DNA from: Blepharisma stoltei
Taxonomy: Eukaryota; Ciliophora; Heterotrichea; Heterotrichida; Blepharismidae
Assembly: GCA_914767885.1 (NCBI GenBank)
Contig: CAJZBQ010000002.1
Coordinates: 248,001-312,000, forward strand
DNA: 64,000 bases
Direction: 5' to 3'
The translations under genes were made by a program, and so were the position numbers. Within the stretch, counting starts at the first letter, position 1; every line of letters starts with the position of its first letter. Positions 33,586 through 44,956 of the stretch are shown piece by piece. The notes under the pieces were generated by a model. That model was not told the origin of the DNA, ran no database searches, and saw nothing but the letters and a program-made list of their open reading frames with translations.

Positions 33586-34394
33586 ATTAAAACCGAAAGC
33601 GCTTTATAAATTAATATGCCAAAATAAGGTAAAAAATTCATAAGCTGAAAGGAAAGCTTTAAAATTTAAAAAATAATCTTTTATCTAGATATAAGACTTT
33701 AAAATATAGAATAATCTAATTTAATCTTAAATATGAATATAAATATAAATAAAAGAATAATCCACTAGAATTTATAGGCACTGCTAAACTAATCTCAATT
33801 TATATATATAAAATTTCACGGTTTTAATTTCTGAAAAAATGAAATATTCAAGACTAAATATAAAATATATGATCAACCTCTGACATTAGTCTAATTAAAT
33901 TAAAATTCATTAGCACTACAAGCTCTTTTTAGCTTTTGTCAAATTATATAAGAGCCTATTTATTTAATGATAAGCTTATAAACTCTGTCTTTCTAAAAAA
34001 TAAAAATCTAGAGTGCTCTAGCTATGATCTCCTGCAGCTATCTTCCCTAATATTGGCAATAGCAATGAGTTATTAAACTCATCATATAACATATTACTGA
34101 AACTAAAAAATTGATTTCTCAAAGCGCCATATTCAAGCATAAACAAATATTATAATAAATCCCTAACTTCTCAATATATCAATATAAGAAATAATTGCAT
34201 TAGCCTAAAAAATTACTAAAATTCTTCACTGAATATCTTACTATTCTCTCCTTATCTTTACTCTTAATAAAATCTCTCTTCTAAGAGTTTCTAATAAAAT
34301 GATATTTAATCTGTCTACGTCATCCTCTCAATTCTCAATAAATTCCAAAAAATCGCCAATTTTTATAGTTCCATAAGATCATTTTAAGTTTAAA
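33586..34394. other. AT-rich region without recognised genes
   Basis: About 800 bp, stops in all frames, no family repeats recognised. It ends just upstream of the START gene and must hold its promoter. Confidence 0.45.
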
Positions 34395-35741
34395 ATGGAG
34401 GCAAAGGTGGAAGAAATCAAGCAGCTCTTCAGAGATGACTATCTCATTCAAGCACACAAAAAACTAACAGAACTTGGTAAGAATAATTTAGAAGCTGAGC
34501 TGACAGATGAAGAAAAACTGTCTCTAGCTGAAATGTCTGAGGCCAGGGTCATAAAAGACGATCTTCAGATGGCAAATCTATTATTAGAGCATTTATCAGA
34601 TTTAGAATCATGGGAGCCTGTAGCCCAAGAAGAAGATATAGTAACATTCTCTAAAAGTACTCAATCAGAAGTCATTGTTCGTGGCGAAATGCTGCTCCAT
34701 CAGCCCATAACTCCTTTGCTGGCACTTTTTTCAGAATGCGATTTGTTAAAAAATTGGGTACCGATCCTCAAAGACGCAAAATGTTTGGGTCAGCCAAGCA
34801 TTTTTAGGAGGATTATTCATTACTTTTTTGACCTGCCCTGGCCTGTTACAAATCGTGATATGGTTGTAAGCGCTGTTGGGGTCCCTATCCCTGAAAATAA
34901 CTCAACGCTTATGATTATAAGAAGTATTGATCAGTATACAAACTTTTTAGGTATAAATATTCCTGCCCCAGAAGGAATCAGGATTACTATGGATTATGCG
35001 TGCTTAAACGTAACTTATTTAGGTCCAAATGAATCACAAATTTCACTGATTGCGAGGTGCAACCCTCATATGGCGCTGATACCAACTGTTTTAGTAAATT
35101 ATGTGACTAATTCCCTCCTTTTAAATTGGAACAAAATCATGTTCCAGATTAAAATGTTTTTTAAAAAAAATTATATTTTTAGATCTTAAAAAAATATAAA
35201 TTGAGCAAAATGCTTTGAATTTTTTTTTATTTTGATGAAGAAATAATTAAATAATAAATCCATTCTGCGTGAAAACTGTTTAAATAGCGTTCTGCTTGAA
35301 CTTTTTCAATTAATTTTATAAAAATTAGTTTTTTTAATGGTTAGCTTTTTTTTAAAAATATAAATTGTACAATATTTTGAATTTTAAAAGAATTAAATAA
35401 AAAAATTAATCTATTCTGCGTGAAAAATGCTTAAATAAAGTTTCTACCTGCATTTTATCTATATCTATTAAATTAGGTCAAAACTAATTTTATAAAAATT
35501 AGTATTTTCATCGATAAAATTTTCCTATTTAAAAAAATTTTGCCCAAATTTAAAAAGAGTTAAAGTAACCTAAAATTCCAATTTAAAGGGGTGGAGTAAG
35601 CATGGAATTCTTTATTTTTTGCAGTCTGTTAGAGAGCAATGTGAGAAGTATGAAGGAAGCTTGCATCAGCAGTCGGTTAAAGCGAATCCTGCATATTACG
35701 AAGAAGTTGTGAAAAGAATTAATATCGACATCCTAATTTAA
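34395..35741 (+). CDS. START-domain lipid-binding protein
   Basis: Exon part 34395-35110 joins 35600-35741 after removal of a 489-bp MITE, giving 285 aa. Residues about 75-250 form a START-like domain: GEMLLHQPITPLLALFSECD, LKNWVPILKDAKCLG, WPVTNRDMVVSAVG, then PHMALIPTVLVNYVTKHGI leading to the C-terminal helix (FLQSVREQCEKYEG). START domains hold a lipid or sterol in a helix-grip pocket. The 3' exon is duplicated, in damaged form, at 39094-39230 as part of the tubulin tandem unit. Confidence 0.75.
35111..35596. mobile_element. MITE with CTTTAAATTGG ends, in START gene
   Basis: TAA at 35108-35110 and 35597-35599. Inverted ends CCCTCCTTTTAAATTGGAAC and CTCCACCCCTTTAAATTGG. Interior is very AT-rich with two internal ATTCTGCGTGAAAA repeats. 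A degenerate right end survives near 39045-39085 in the duplicate. Confidence 0.75.
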
Positions 35742-35949
35742 GATTCATATTTATTGCTGAAGAAGCTCTGCTGATACTCAAGGCTTAGCTTTTAAGCATA
35801 ATAGGTCATGATTAAAGATGAATAATAATTATGAATTAAATTTCTAATTATCATTATTAATCAAATTTTATAAGATAAAATAATGTGAGCTCTAAGTGAC
35901 GATGATTTATTTTCTCCTTATATGGTTTTTATAATAAAATCTTTAATTA

Positions 35950-36510
35950 CTCCCCCCCGATCCTTGATCGAACAATTGACTGTAAAAATTCCTAAAAATC
36001 GGAAAAATTAACCCCCATCCTTGATCGAACGATTTTAATATCATCCAAATTTTTATATATATAAAAAATATATTAGTTATCAAAAGCTTGGGAAGATGTA
36101 CATAATGAAGTTGTTTTCAGAGACTTTGAGACGGCAGAAAGCTACATAATCAACTATCCGAAGTCATTTAGTCATCAACCTAGGCTAAAAACTCAATTAT
36201 CTAATAAAATAGAGATTCTTTAAAATTTAAAAAAAAAAAAATTTAATTCAATAAGGAACAAATTAAAATTTATACAGTTTAAAGGGATAACTAATAAATC
36301 AAAATATTAAAAATTGGTATTTATGAAATTAATTTAATTTTTTGCTGTAAAAATAATTATTAAATACTCTTAACCCTCTTATTTAAAAATAAATAAAAAA
36401 ATAATTATATATTTTTATTTTATATATAAAATTTTTTTTCAAAAAAAATTTTTTTAACCCCTATCCTTTATAGAACGATGGCGAGCCGTCGATCAAGGAT
36501 GGGGAGGGAG
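35950..36510. mobile_element. C-rich TIR MITE, GATCCTTGATCGAAC variant
   Basis: Left end CTCCCCCCCGATCCTTGATC, right end inverse, flanked by TTA at 35947-35949 and 36511-36513. The duplicated tubulin unit has the uninterrupted site near 39425 (CTTTAATTAATAATATTTG), so target and TTA duplication can be read directly. Confidence 0.85.
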
Positions 36511-36927
36511 TTAGTAAATTCGATTATCACAACTTTAGCTAGCTTTCTATAACTAAGTCATTTATGATCGTTTACGCTTATATTTGTAAATAATTCAAAT
36601 TTGCTCAATATTACTTTTTTAGCTTTAAATGAATTCTACATTCAATTATTAAATTAAGCTGCTTGCTCGAAATATTAGTTCTCAAGACTTTTTAAACCAA
36701 TAATATCAAAATTTGTCATGCCGAATCTTATCTTCCAACTGATTCATAAAGCAACAGAATTGCCCCTAGGCAAATTTTGCCGTAGTTTTTTATTCAAAAC
36801 CCTCTTTAAAATTATCATGATGACCCACACCCATTTTTTCTATACCTTTCTCGAAATCATGGGGGTAATAAAAAATAAAAATGGCTATATATACCGATCA
36901 AAACTATGGCAAAAATATAATTTAGAA

Positions 36928-38283
36928 ATGAGAGAAATAATATCTATTCACGTCGGCCAAGCTGGCGTTCAACTTGGAAATGCTTGTTGGGAACTATTTT
37001 GCCTAGAACATGGGATACAGCCAGATGGGCAAATGCCAAGCGATAAAACAATTGGAGCTTATGATGATTCTTTTAACACATTTTTCACAGAAACAGGAGC
37101 AGGAAAACATGTTCCAAGAGCTTTATTTTTAGATTTAGAGCCTACAGTTATAGATGAAATAAGAACAGGAACGTATAGACAGCTATTTCACCCTGAACAA
37201 TTAATAACTGGAAAAGAAGATGCTGCTAATAATTTTGCTAGAGGCCATTATACAGTTGGGAAAGAAATTATTGATTTAGGTCTGGATAGAATACGAAAAT
37301 TGGCTGATAATTGTACAGGATTGCAAGGATTTTTAGTATTTAATGCTGTTGGTGGTGGAACTGGTTCTGGGCTTGGATCATTATTGTTAGAAAGACTTTC
37401 GGTTGATTATGGTAAAAAGTCAAAAATTAGCTTTACTGTTTATCCTTCACCTCAAATTTCGACCGGAGTAGTTGAGCCTTACAATTCAGTCCTTTCTACA
37501 CATTCTTTACTCGAGCACACTGATGTAGCTGTTATGCTAGATAATGAAGCTATTTATGATATATGCAGAAGACAATTAGATATAGACAGACCAACATACA
37601 CAAACCTAAATAGACTAATTGCACAAGTTATTTCTTCAATGACAGCTTCTCTTAGATTTGATGGAGCTTTAAATGTAGATCTCTGCGAATTTCAAACCAA
37701 TCTTGTCCCATATCCCAGAATTCACTTTATGCTTTCTTCTTATGCACCTATAATATCAGCTGAAAAAGCTTTCCACGAAAATCTTTCAGTCGCTGAAATT
37801 ACAAATTCTGCTTTTGAGCCTGCAAGTATGATGGCTAAGTGTGACCCAAGACATGGCAAATATATGGCAGTTAGTTTAATGTATCGTGGGGATATTGTTC
37901 CTAAAGATATATGCTGCTCTATCGCATCTATAAAGACAAAGAGGACTATACAATTTGTGGATTGGTGCCCAACCGGCTTTAAATGTGGAATTAATTATCA
38001 GCCACCAACAGTTGTCCCTGGAGGCGATCTTGCAAAAGTAGTGAGAGCTGCGTGCATGATCAGCAACTCTACAGCAATAGCTGAAGTTTTTTCGAGGATT
38101 GACCATAAGTTTGACTTAATGTACGCAAAGCGTGCATTTGTCCATTGGTTTGTTGGGGAGGGAATGGAAGAAGGAGAGTTTTCAGAGGCAAGGGAAGATT
38201 TAGCGGCACTTGAAAAAGATTATGAAGAAGTAGGGATTGAGACTGCAGATGCTGAAGGTGAAGAAGAGGATAATGAAATATAA
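36928..38283 (+). CDS. Alpha-tubulin, copy 1
   Basis: 451 aa, the usual length. Starts [20 protein letters not shown]; Lys40, the acetylation site, is present in [12 protein letters not shown]; the GTP-binding GGGTGSG and the catalytic-Glu region ([13 protein letters not shown]) are intact. The C-terminus is acidic but ends EEEDNEI, so it lacks the terminal Tyr of detyrosinable alpha-tubulins. The frame is open for 70 codons upstream of this Met and is conserved in copy 2, but homology begins at MREI, so the upstream part is probably leader. No introns. Several substitutions at normally fixed sites ([11 protein letters not shown]) suggest a divergent isoform. Polymerises with beta-tubulin. 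Confidence 0.9.
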   Translation: MREIISIHVGQAGVQLGNACWELFCLEHGIQPDGQMPSDKTIGAYDDSFNTFFTETGAGKHVPRALFLDLEPTVIDEIRTGTYRQLFHPEQLITGKEDAANNFARGHYTVGKEIIDLGLDRIRKLADNCTGLQGFLVFNAVGGGTGSGLGSLLLERLSVDYGKKSKISFTVYPSPQISTGVVEPYNSVLSTHSLLEHTDVAVMLDNEAIYDICRRQLDIDRPTYTNLNRLIAQVISSMTASLRFDGALNVDLCEFQTNLVPYPRIHFMLSSYAPIISAEKAFHENLSVAEITNSAFEPASMMAKCDPRHGKYMAVSLMYRGDIVPKDICCSIASIKTKRTIQFVDWCPTGFKCGINYQPPTVVPGGDLAKVVRAACMISNSTAIAEVFSRIDHKFDLMYAKRAFVHWFVGEGMEEGEFSEAREDLAALEKDYEEVGIETADAEGEEEDNEI

Positions 38284-38329
38284 TGATAATTTTACTCTTT
38301 ATATCATTTTTTTTGGCTATGGACTTAAT

Positions 38330-38590
38330 TTTATTAAATGGTTTAATATCTGCAATAAATAGCAAGCCAGCCAATTGACATTAATTTTACATAAAAACTT
38401 GAAAGCGTTATCACCATCATTAATTTCGAGATTAAATTAGGTGAATATCCTAAATATTGATAAATCACCCAGGAGCCCAATTGTCAATGATATTCACAAA
38501 TAAATTAAAAAATCATTAACCCATGCGTGAATAGTGCATGAAATTAGAATTCTTGGAATAATAAACTTTTTTATTAATGCAATTGTCCAG
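38330..38590 (-). pseudogene. Remnant of secreted-protein family, copy P1
   Basis: Antiparallel to tubulin and starting just after its stop. Pieces readable as NWAPG and AGLLFIADIK match the other copies at 38770-39015, 41560-42540 and 43090-44870. Stops and shifts throughout. Confidence 0.5.
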
Positions 38591-38591
38591 C

Positions 38592-38705
38592 ATCAGCTAT
38601 AAAATCTGTAAATTGCTGCCCAACTGGTTTTAAATGTGAAATTATTTATCAACAACTAGCAATTATCCTGGAGGCGATCTTGCAAAAATAGTGAAAAAAG
38701 TTGGC
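38592..38705 (+). pseudogene. Alpha-tubulin fragment 1
   Basis: Corresponds to the [14 protein letters not shown]...PGGDLAKV part of tubulin: CCPTGFKCEI, then PGGDLAKIV, with deletions. A relic of a further array copy. Confidence 0.7.
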
Positions 38706-38769
38706 AGGGCAAAGTCGCTGATACTTGAGTTTCTAAAAATGGCGAAAATCAATTAATAAGATGGTTATT

Positions 38770-39015
38770 TATATGCAATATATGCAATAAATAGCAAGCC
38801 AGCCCCACCGATATTATTTGTAGCTTCAAACTTTAAAATGCTATCACCATTAATAATCTTCGATGATATATCAGGTGAATATAATAAATTTTGAAAATGT
38901 TTAAAGGAGCTCAATTGCTAATATATTCATCATTCACATATAAATTAAAAGAGCCATCAGCTCATGCTTGAAATATGTATAAAAGTGGATTTCCTAGAAC
39001 ATTGAATTTTTTTAT
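38770..39015 (-). pseudogene. Remnant of secreted-protein family, copy P2
   Basis: Best-preserved middle part: FQAWADGSFNLYVNDEYISN with WAPLN, then after a frameshift SPDISSKIINGD and NIGGAGLLFIA. This looks like a beta-sandwich carbohydrate-binding-type domain. Lacks the N-terminal signal sequence. Confidence 0.55.
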
Positions 39016-39093
39016 TAATATAATAAGGGAATTTAAAGGGTTCTCTAAAAGTATCAAAAATACAAATTTTACCAATTTAAATGAGGATTAAAC

Positions 39094-39230
39094 ATGGAAT
39101 TCTTTATTTTTTGCAGTCTGTTAGAGAGCAGTGTGAGAAGTATGAAGGAAGCTTGCATCAGCAATCGGTTAAAGCGAATCCTGAATATTACTAAGAAGTT
39201 GTGAAAAGAATTAATATCGACACCTAATTT
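39094..39230 (+). pseudogene. Damaged duplicate of START gene 3' exon
   Basis: Nearly identical to 35604-35741 (SVREQCEKYEGSLHQQSVKA), but one GAA became TAA and a later base is lost. It marks the start of the second tandem unit. Confidence 0.8.
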
Positions 39231-39562
39231 AAGATTCATATTTATTGCTAAAGAAGTTTGCTGATACTCAGGCTTAGCTTTTAAGCGTAATAGGTCATGA
39301 TTAAAGATAAATAATAATTATGAATTAAATTTCTAATTATCATTATTAATCAAATTTTATAAGATAAAATTATGTGAGTGACGATTTATTTTCTTCGCAT
39401 ATGGTTTTTATAATAAAATCTTTAATTAATAATATTTGATTATCACAACTTTAGCTAACTTTCTATAAGTAAGTCCTTTATGGTCGTTTACGCTTATATT
39501 TGAAAATAATTCGAACTTGCTCAATTAAACCTTTAGCTTTAAATAAATTCTATAATCAATTA

Positions 39563-39838
39563 TAGGCATATCCCTTAGATAGCCCAATGTGGGTTAGGGA
39601 TAAAGCCAAAACTTCCCACTTGGTTCGGACAAAATGGATTGGTCGAACCCTCAGTGGAAAGTGACAAATAAGTCTCCTTCCACTTGGTTCGGACAAAATG
39701 GATTGGTCGAACCCATAAGTGGAAAGTGACAAATAAGTCTCCTTCCACTTGAGGGTTCGACCAATCCATTTTGGTCGAACCAAGTGAAATTTAACCTCTA
39801 TCCCTAGCCCATATCGGGCTATCTAAGGGATATGCCTA
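39563..39838. mobile_element. Palindromic foldback with internal tandem repeat
   Basis: Ends TAGGCATATCCCTTAGATAG and inverse, TA at 39561-39562 and 39839-39840. Inside, CCACTTGGTTCGGACAAAAT and its complement occur repeatedly, partly in tandem. The equivalent spot in unit 1 (near 36640, CAATTATTAAATTAAGC) is empty and shows a single TA. Confidence 0.85.
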
Positions 39839-40129
39839 TATTAAATTAAACTGCTTGCTTTTTTTCTGCTCGAAATATTAGCTCTCAGGACTCTTTAAAC
39901 CTGTAATATCAAAATTAGTCCTGTATTATCGTATCTTCTAACTGATTCGGAAAGCAACACAATTGCCCCTAGGCAAATTTGCCGTCGTTTTTTATTCAAA
40001 ATCCTCTTTAAAATTATCATGATGACCCACACCCATTTTTTCTATACCTTTCTCGAAATCATGGGGGTAATAAAAAATAAAAATGGCTATATATACCGAT
40101 CAAAACTATGGCAAAAATATAATTTAGAA

Positions 40130-41485
40130 ATGAGAGAAATAATATCTATTCATGTCGGCCAAGCTGGCGTTCAACTTGGAAATGCTTGTTGGGAACTATT
40201 TTGCTTAGAACATTGGATACAGCCAGATGGGCAAATGCCAAGCGATAAAACAATTGGAGCTTATGATGATTCTTTTAACACATTTTTCACAGAAACAGGA
40301 GTAGGGAAACAAGCTCCAAGAGCTTTATATTTAGATCTAGATCCTACAGTTATAGATGAAGTAAGAACAGGCACCTATAGGCAGCTATTTCACCCTGAAC
40401 AATTAATAACTGGAAAAGAAGATGCTGCTAATAATTTTGCTAGGGGTCATTACACAGTTGGGAAAGAAATTATTGATTTAGCTCTTGACGGAATACGAAA
40501 ATTGGCTGATAATTGTACAGAATTGCAAGGATTTTTAGTATTTAATGCTGTTGGTGGTGGAACTGGATCTGGGCTTGGATCATTATTGTTAGAAAGACTT
40601 TCGGTTGATTATGGTAAAAAGTCAAAAATTAGTTTTACTGTTTATCCTTCACCTCAAATTTCGACCGGAGTAGTTGAGCCTTACAATTCAGTCCTTTCTA
40701 CACATTCTTTAATCGAACACACTGATGTAGCTGTTGTGCTAGATAATGAAGCTATTTATGATATATGCAGAAGACAATTAGATATAGAAAGGCCGACATA
40801 CACAAACCTAAATACACTAATTGCACAAGTTATTTCTTCAATGACAGCTTCTCTTCGATTTGGTGGAGCTTTAAATGCAGATCTCCGCGAATTCCATACC
40901 AACCTTGTCCCATATCCCAGAATTCACTTCGTGCTTTCTTCTTACGCACCTATAATCTCAGCAGAAAAAGCTTACCACGACGATATTTCAGTTTCTGAAA
41001 TCACAAATGATGCTTTTGAGCCTGCAAATATGATGGCTAAATGTGACCCAGGACATGGAAAATATATGGCATCTAGTTTAATGTATCGTGGGGATGTTTA
41101 TCCTAAAGACATATGCCGCCCTATCGCATCTATAAAGACAAAGAAGACTATACAATTTGTGGATTGGTGCCTGACTGGCTTTAAATGTGGAATTAATTAT
41201 CAGCGACCAGCATTTGTCCCTGGAGGCGATCTTGCAAAAGTAGTGAGAGCTGTGTGCATGATCAGCAACTCTTCAGCAATAGCTGAAGTTTTTTCAAGGA
41301 TTGACCATAAGTTTGACTTAATGTACGCAAAGCGTGCATTTGTTCATTGGTTTGTTGGGGAGGGAATGGAAGAAGGAGAGTTTTCAGAGGCAAGAGAAGA
41401 TTTAGCGGAACTTGAAAAAGATTATGAAGAAGTAGGGATTGAGACTGCAGATGCTGAAGGTGAAGAAGAGGATAATGAAATTTAA
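40130..41485 (+). CDS. Alpha-tubulin, copy 2
   Basis: 451 aa, about as long as copy 1 and very similar in DNA, including the upstream leader and downstream spacer. Lys40, GGGTGSG and the acidic EEEDNEI end are kept. It has changes at strongly conserved places not seen in copy 1: DWCLTGF instead of DWCPTGF, YQRPAF instead of YQPPTV, and DLREFHTNL instead of DLxEFQTNL. The frame is open, so it may still be expressed, but it looks under weaker constraint. Part of a tandem duplication covering the START 3' exon, tubulin and an antiparallel gene remnant. Confidence 0.85.
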   Translation: MREIISIHVGQAGVQLGNACWELFCLEHWIQPDGQMPSDKTIGAYDDSFNTFFTETGVGKQAPRALYLDLDPTVIDEVRTGTYRQLFHPEQLITGKEDAANNFARGHYTVGKEIIDLALDGIRKLADNCTELQGFLVFNAVGGGTGSGLGSLLLERLSVDYGKKSKISFTVYPSPQISTGVVEPYNSVLSTHSLIEHTDVAVVLDNEAIYDICRRQLDIERPTYTNLNTLIAQVISSMTASLRFGGALNADLREFHTNLVPYPRIHFVLSSYAPIISAEKAYHDDISVSEITNDAFEPANMMAKCDPGHGKYMASSLMYRGDVYPKDICRPIASIKTKKTIQFVDWCLTGFKCGINYQRPAFVPGGDLAKVVRAVCMISNSSAIAEVFSRIDHKFDLMYAKRAFVHWFVGEGMEEGEFSEAREDLAELEKDYEEVGIETADAEGEEEDNEI

Positions 41486-41655
41486 TGATAATTTTACTCT
41501 TTATATCATTTTTTTTGCTATGGATTTAATTTTAAATAGCTGGTAAATAAAATTATTTCTATTTAATATCTGCATTAAATAGCAAGTCAGACCAACTGAC
41601 ATTATTTTTACATAAAAACTTGAAAGCTTTATCACCATTAATAATTTTCGAGATT

Positions 41656-41983
41656 TAAGATTTAAGATTACGATAACACTCCGTCGACCCCCACTTAGCT
41701 TAGGATCTGACAAGCAAGCCCATCCTTCCTGAATTCCATCACACTGCTAACAGCTCTGAACAACGGTAGGTGGAATTGGCCTAACCGTCGAACCGTTACA
41801 GTAGCCTATGACCTAGACGAGTCTCTCTTTCTTTCTTGATGTTGATTCAAGCACACAAGGAACTGCCGAAGCAGTTCCAGCGACAATATCCTTCAGAAAG
41901 TCTGAACTTCCCTCACTAGGATGACCTTAGGGAACAAGGACCCTAATTCATTCGCTCCATTTTTAATTGTATTTTTCGAGATT
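41656..41983. mobile_element. Retroposon-like insert in gene remnant P3
   Basis: Direct repeat TTTCGAGATT at 41646-41655 and 41974-41983; the uninterrupted sequence (AATTTCGAGATTAAATTAGG) is present near 38425 in P1. About 320 bp, GC-rich, no frame. Confidence 0.75.
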
Positions 41984-42297
41984 AAATTAGGGGAATATCC
42001 TAAATATTAACAAATCACCCCAGCAGCCCAATTACCAATATAATGATTATTCACAAATAAATTAAAATCATCAACCTATGCGTGAAATCTGCATGCAATT
42101 TGAATTCCTGTAATATTGAACTTTTTATTAATGTAATTGTCCCAACATCAGCTATATTTGTTTATAGCAAGTCACATATCCTTCAGCGAATCAATCAAAT
42201 TCCAAGATACATTACAGAGATAGCGTTTATATATGTGTTGCCTTCCTACTAATAATAGTTAAATGAGGGGATGGCTTAAATCATAAGATATAATAAT

Positions 42298-42466
42298 TGC
42301 CCGAGGATGGTGCTATCTTGCAACATCCTCGGGCAATTCAAAAATGGCCCCACACCGGGAATTGAACCCACGTGTGGGGCCATTTTTTTGGTGTGTGTAG
42401 AACATCGACTTCCACGAACCAAAAATGGCCCCACACGCGGGTTCAATTCCCGGTGTGGGGCAATTT
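42298..42466. repeat. Palindromic foldback element, copy 2
   Basis: Left hairpin ATTGCCCGAGGATGG...CCATCCTCGGGCAAT-like (one arm degenerate), then inverted GGCCCCACAC blocks. The right terminal hairpin seen in copy 1 is missing. Confidence 0.75.
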
Positions 42467-42764
42467 CTATATATTTCATATGAGCATGAAAATAAAAAGT
42501 CGCCAATTGCTTTCATTTTATAATTGATAGCGGTTTCATTAATTTAAAACATTATCAGAAGAGTATAAAGCTATTTCTTACTTCTTACAATAAACTTTTT
42601 TGTTGCTACTCTCGCCTTGCTCTTAATGTTGATAAATGCGATATTTAATTTTTTATAACTTAAATTCCTAGTTAATTAATATTTTCATTATTCAATACAA
42701 ATTAAAGCTCAAAAGTTGGGAGCTTAAGTGGTTCTGCTTATTTCTTCTAAGTCACCTTTTAGCT

Positions 42765-43022
42765 TCTGGATTGGCGCCCAACTGGCTTTAAATGTGGAAT
42801 TACAACAGTTGTCCTGATGACGGTCTTGCGAAAGTAATGAGAGCTGCATGCATGATAAGCAATCTACAGTAGCAAGTGTGCATTTGTCTATTGTTTTTGT
42901 GAAGAATTATGGAGAAGAAGAGTTTTCAGAATCAAGAGAAAATTTAGCGGCACTTAAAATGATTATTTAGGCTTTGATGTTGTTGAAAAGGAAGGTGAAG
43001 AAGATTATGAATTTAGTGCCAA
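42765..43022 (+). pseudogene. Alpha-tubulin fragment 2
   Basis: Follows the last part of tubulin ([11 protein letters not shown], ...MISN, ...EEFSESRENLAALKM-like, acidic tail) with several deletions. A third dead unit of the array. Confidence 0.75.
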
Positions 43023-43089
43023 ATTTTTTTTGCATAACTTTTTTTAATTAGATCTTAATTTTTATTTTGTTGATAATAAGATTATTTAT

Positions 43090-44870
43090 ATTTAATATCT
43101 GCAATAAATAGCAAAGCCAGCCCAACTGACATTATTTGTAACTACAAACTTGAAAGCATTTATACCATTAATAATCTTCGAGGATAGATCAGGTGAATAT
43201 CCTAAATGTTGATAAATGGCTAGAGGAGCCCAAATACCAATATATTCGCCATTCACGTAAAAATTAAGAATTTCGTCAACCTATGGTCAAACCATATTGG
43301 GTCTATCTGACTCTATAGCTTTATCTAGCAGTCTGGCTCTATGATCTATAGTCCTGCTCTATATGGAAGTTTGGCTCTATATGGCAATTTGGCAGTCTGG
43401 CAGTCTGATTCTATCTGGCTATCTCAAATTCTATAGGGATTTCAATCTAATATTGAATCAAAAATAATGTTTTTTAAAAACAAATTTATATAGAAGATTT
43501 TAATAATAATATATATAAAAATAAAATAAATAATACATAAGTTTAACCCTAATTTTAAAAGCTAGCTATATCAGCAATTTTTACAATATTTAAGCTAATA
43601 AGCAGCATGTTAACATAATTATAACATTTTATAATATAATCTCTTATAAAACTTCTCTGGAAATATTAAAATCGATCATATTTTAAAGAAGCAGTCAATG
43701 TTTCACTTAGAAAATAAGCAATTAAAATTGATTTAGCCTTTTAATTAATAGAATCAAAGTTATTTTAGAGAGTTTATGAATATTTATATTGATTAAAAAA
43801 TTTTATATCCATTGTGTTAAATTTTGAAGATTTAATCAAATTTTCATGAACATACGAAATAAGCCTCTTCTTTTATATCGTTATAATTTCTTTCTAAGCC
43901 TTTATATCTTTGATTTCCTATAAGTTAAAAAGTTTTTAGTCAGGTGCATCATATTAAACATTTTAAAATGTATTTGATGGTAAAATAACTTCATTTTATG
44001 AATGATTGCAATCATATAGCTTTTGATGGAAACATAATAATTTATTATGATTTAGCTTACTATGAGGATAATAATACGATTTATTTTGAGCATTAAATCT
44101 TTTTAGCAATTTATCAGCAGTTTATTCCTCTATAAAACATTGAATTACGTTATAGGCTTGACAAAATCATATATATTTGCATTAATGCAATAATGATCTA
44201 GGTCTTTTTAAAGTCTCATTGCAAATATTACTATCACAAATCATTGTATTTTTATCTAATACATTATAGCGCAATTAATTAAATTGTTACTTAAAAAATA
44301 TAGGAAATTAATTTGATAGAGCCAGACTGCCAGAGAGCCAGCTAGAGCTAGTCTACCAGATAGAACCAGTTGAGTTGGACTGCCAGATAGAGCCAGACTG
44401 CCAAAATGCCAAGTAGAGCCAGACTGCAAGACTGCCAGGGATAGTCGGACTGCTAAACTGCTAGACAGCCAAGTAGAGCCAGACTTCCAGATAGAGCCAG
44501 ACAGCAAGATAGATTTAGACTATCAATAGAACCAGATAGACCCAGCAGGTTTGGCCAAACCCATACTTGAAATGTGCATGAAATTAGATTTCCTGGAATA
44601 TTGAATCTTTTTATAAATGTAATTGTCCCAGGATCAGAATACTTGTTTATTCCAAATCACATATCCTCCAAGGACTCAATCGGCATATACAAGATATTCT
44701 ATAGCGACCGCATTTTTTATATATGCTTCTTTTTGCTAAAAACTGGTATTGTCGCTAACCATAAATAAATGATGTGTCGTATGGAATCTTGAAGAAACTC
44801 TTGTAGACACATTTCATATGAGCATGAAAATAAAAATGACTCTAAACACTTTCATTTTATATTCATTTTT
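43090..44870 (-). pseudogene. Remnant of secreted-protein family, copy P4
   Basis: The most complete copy at the N-terminus: MKVFRVIFIFMLIWNVSTRV is a good signal peptide near 44860, followed by an in-frame TAG, then IEYLVYADWVLGGYVIWN and, after a shift, RFNIPGNLISCTFQ. It is then cut by the 1.28-kb element at 43288-44563 before the rest of the domain. Dead, but shows what the family encoded: a secreted beta-sandwich protein. Confidence 0.55.
43288..44563. mobile_element. 1.28-kb element with minisatellite-like inverted ends
   Basis: Both ends consist of degenerate short repeats (TGGCAGTCTGGCTCTAT-type) in opposite orientation: 43300-43440 and 44318-44550. The middle 850 bp is AT-rich with no long frame. 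Flanks are the two halves of gene remnant P4, so it is an insertion. Confidence 0.65.
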
Positions 44871-44956
44871 ACTGATAGTTCTAAGATTATTACTTGCACT
44901 TTTAATAAATTCTATAACTAATTATTTTATAACTTAATTCTAGTCAAGTTATAAAT

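Larger units (their letters stand above)
41560..42540 (-). pseudogene. Remnant of secreted-protein family, copy P3
   Basis: Same family as P1, P2 and P4. The 5' part near 42515 (MKAIGDFLFSCSYEIY) is cut by the foldback at 42298-42466; the 3' part is cut by a retroposon at 41656-41983. Multiple stops. Confidence 0.5.

Noticed and set aside
42340-42463. tRNA-like T-arm (GGGTTCAATTCCC)
   Set aside because: The sequence is part of a foldback with a perfect inverse nearby, there is no acceptor stem or anticodon arm, and the motif is absent in the other two copies.
43300-44550. CRISPR-like or tandem array of short GGCAGTCTGG units
   Set aside because: Units are degenerate, lack uniform spacers, and occur as inverted clusters at the two ends of one element in a eukaryotic genome.
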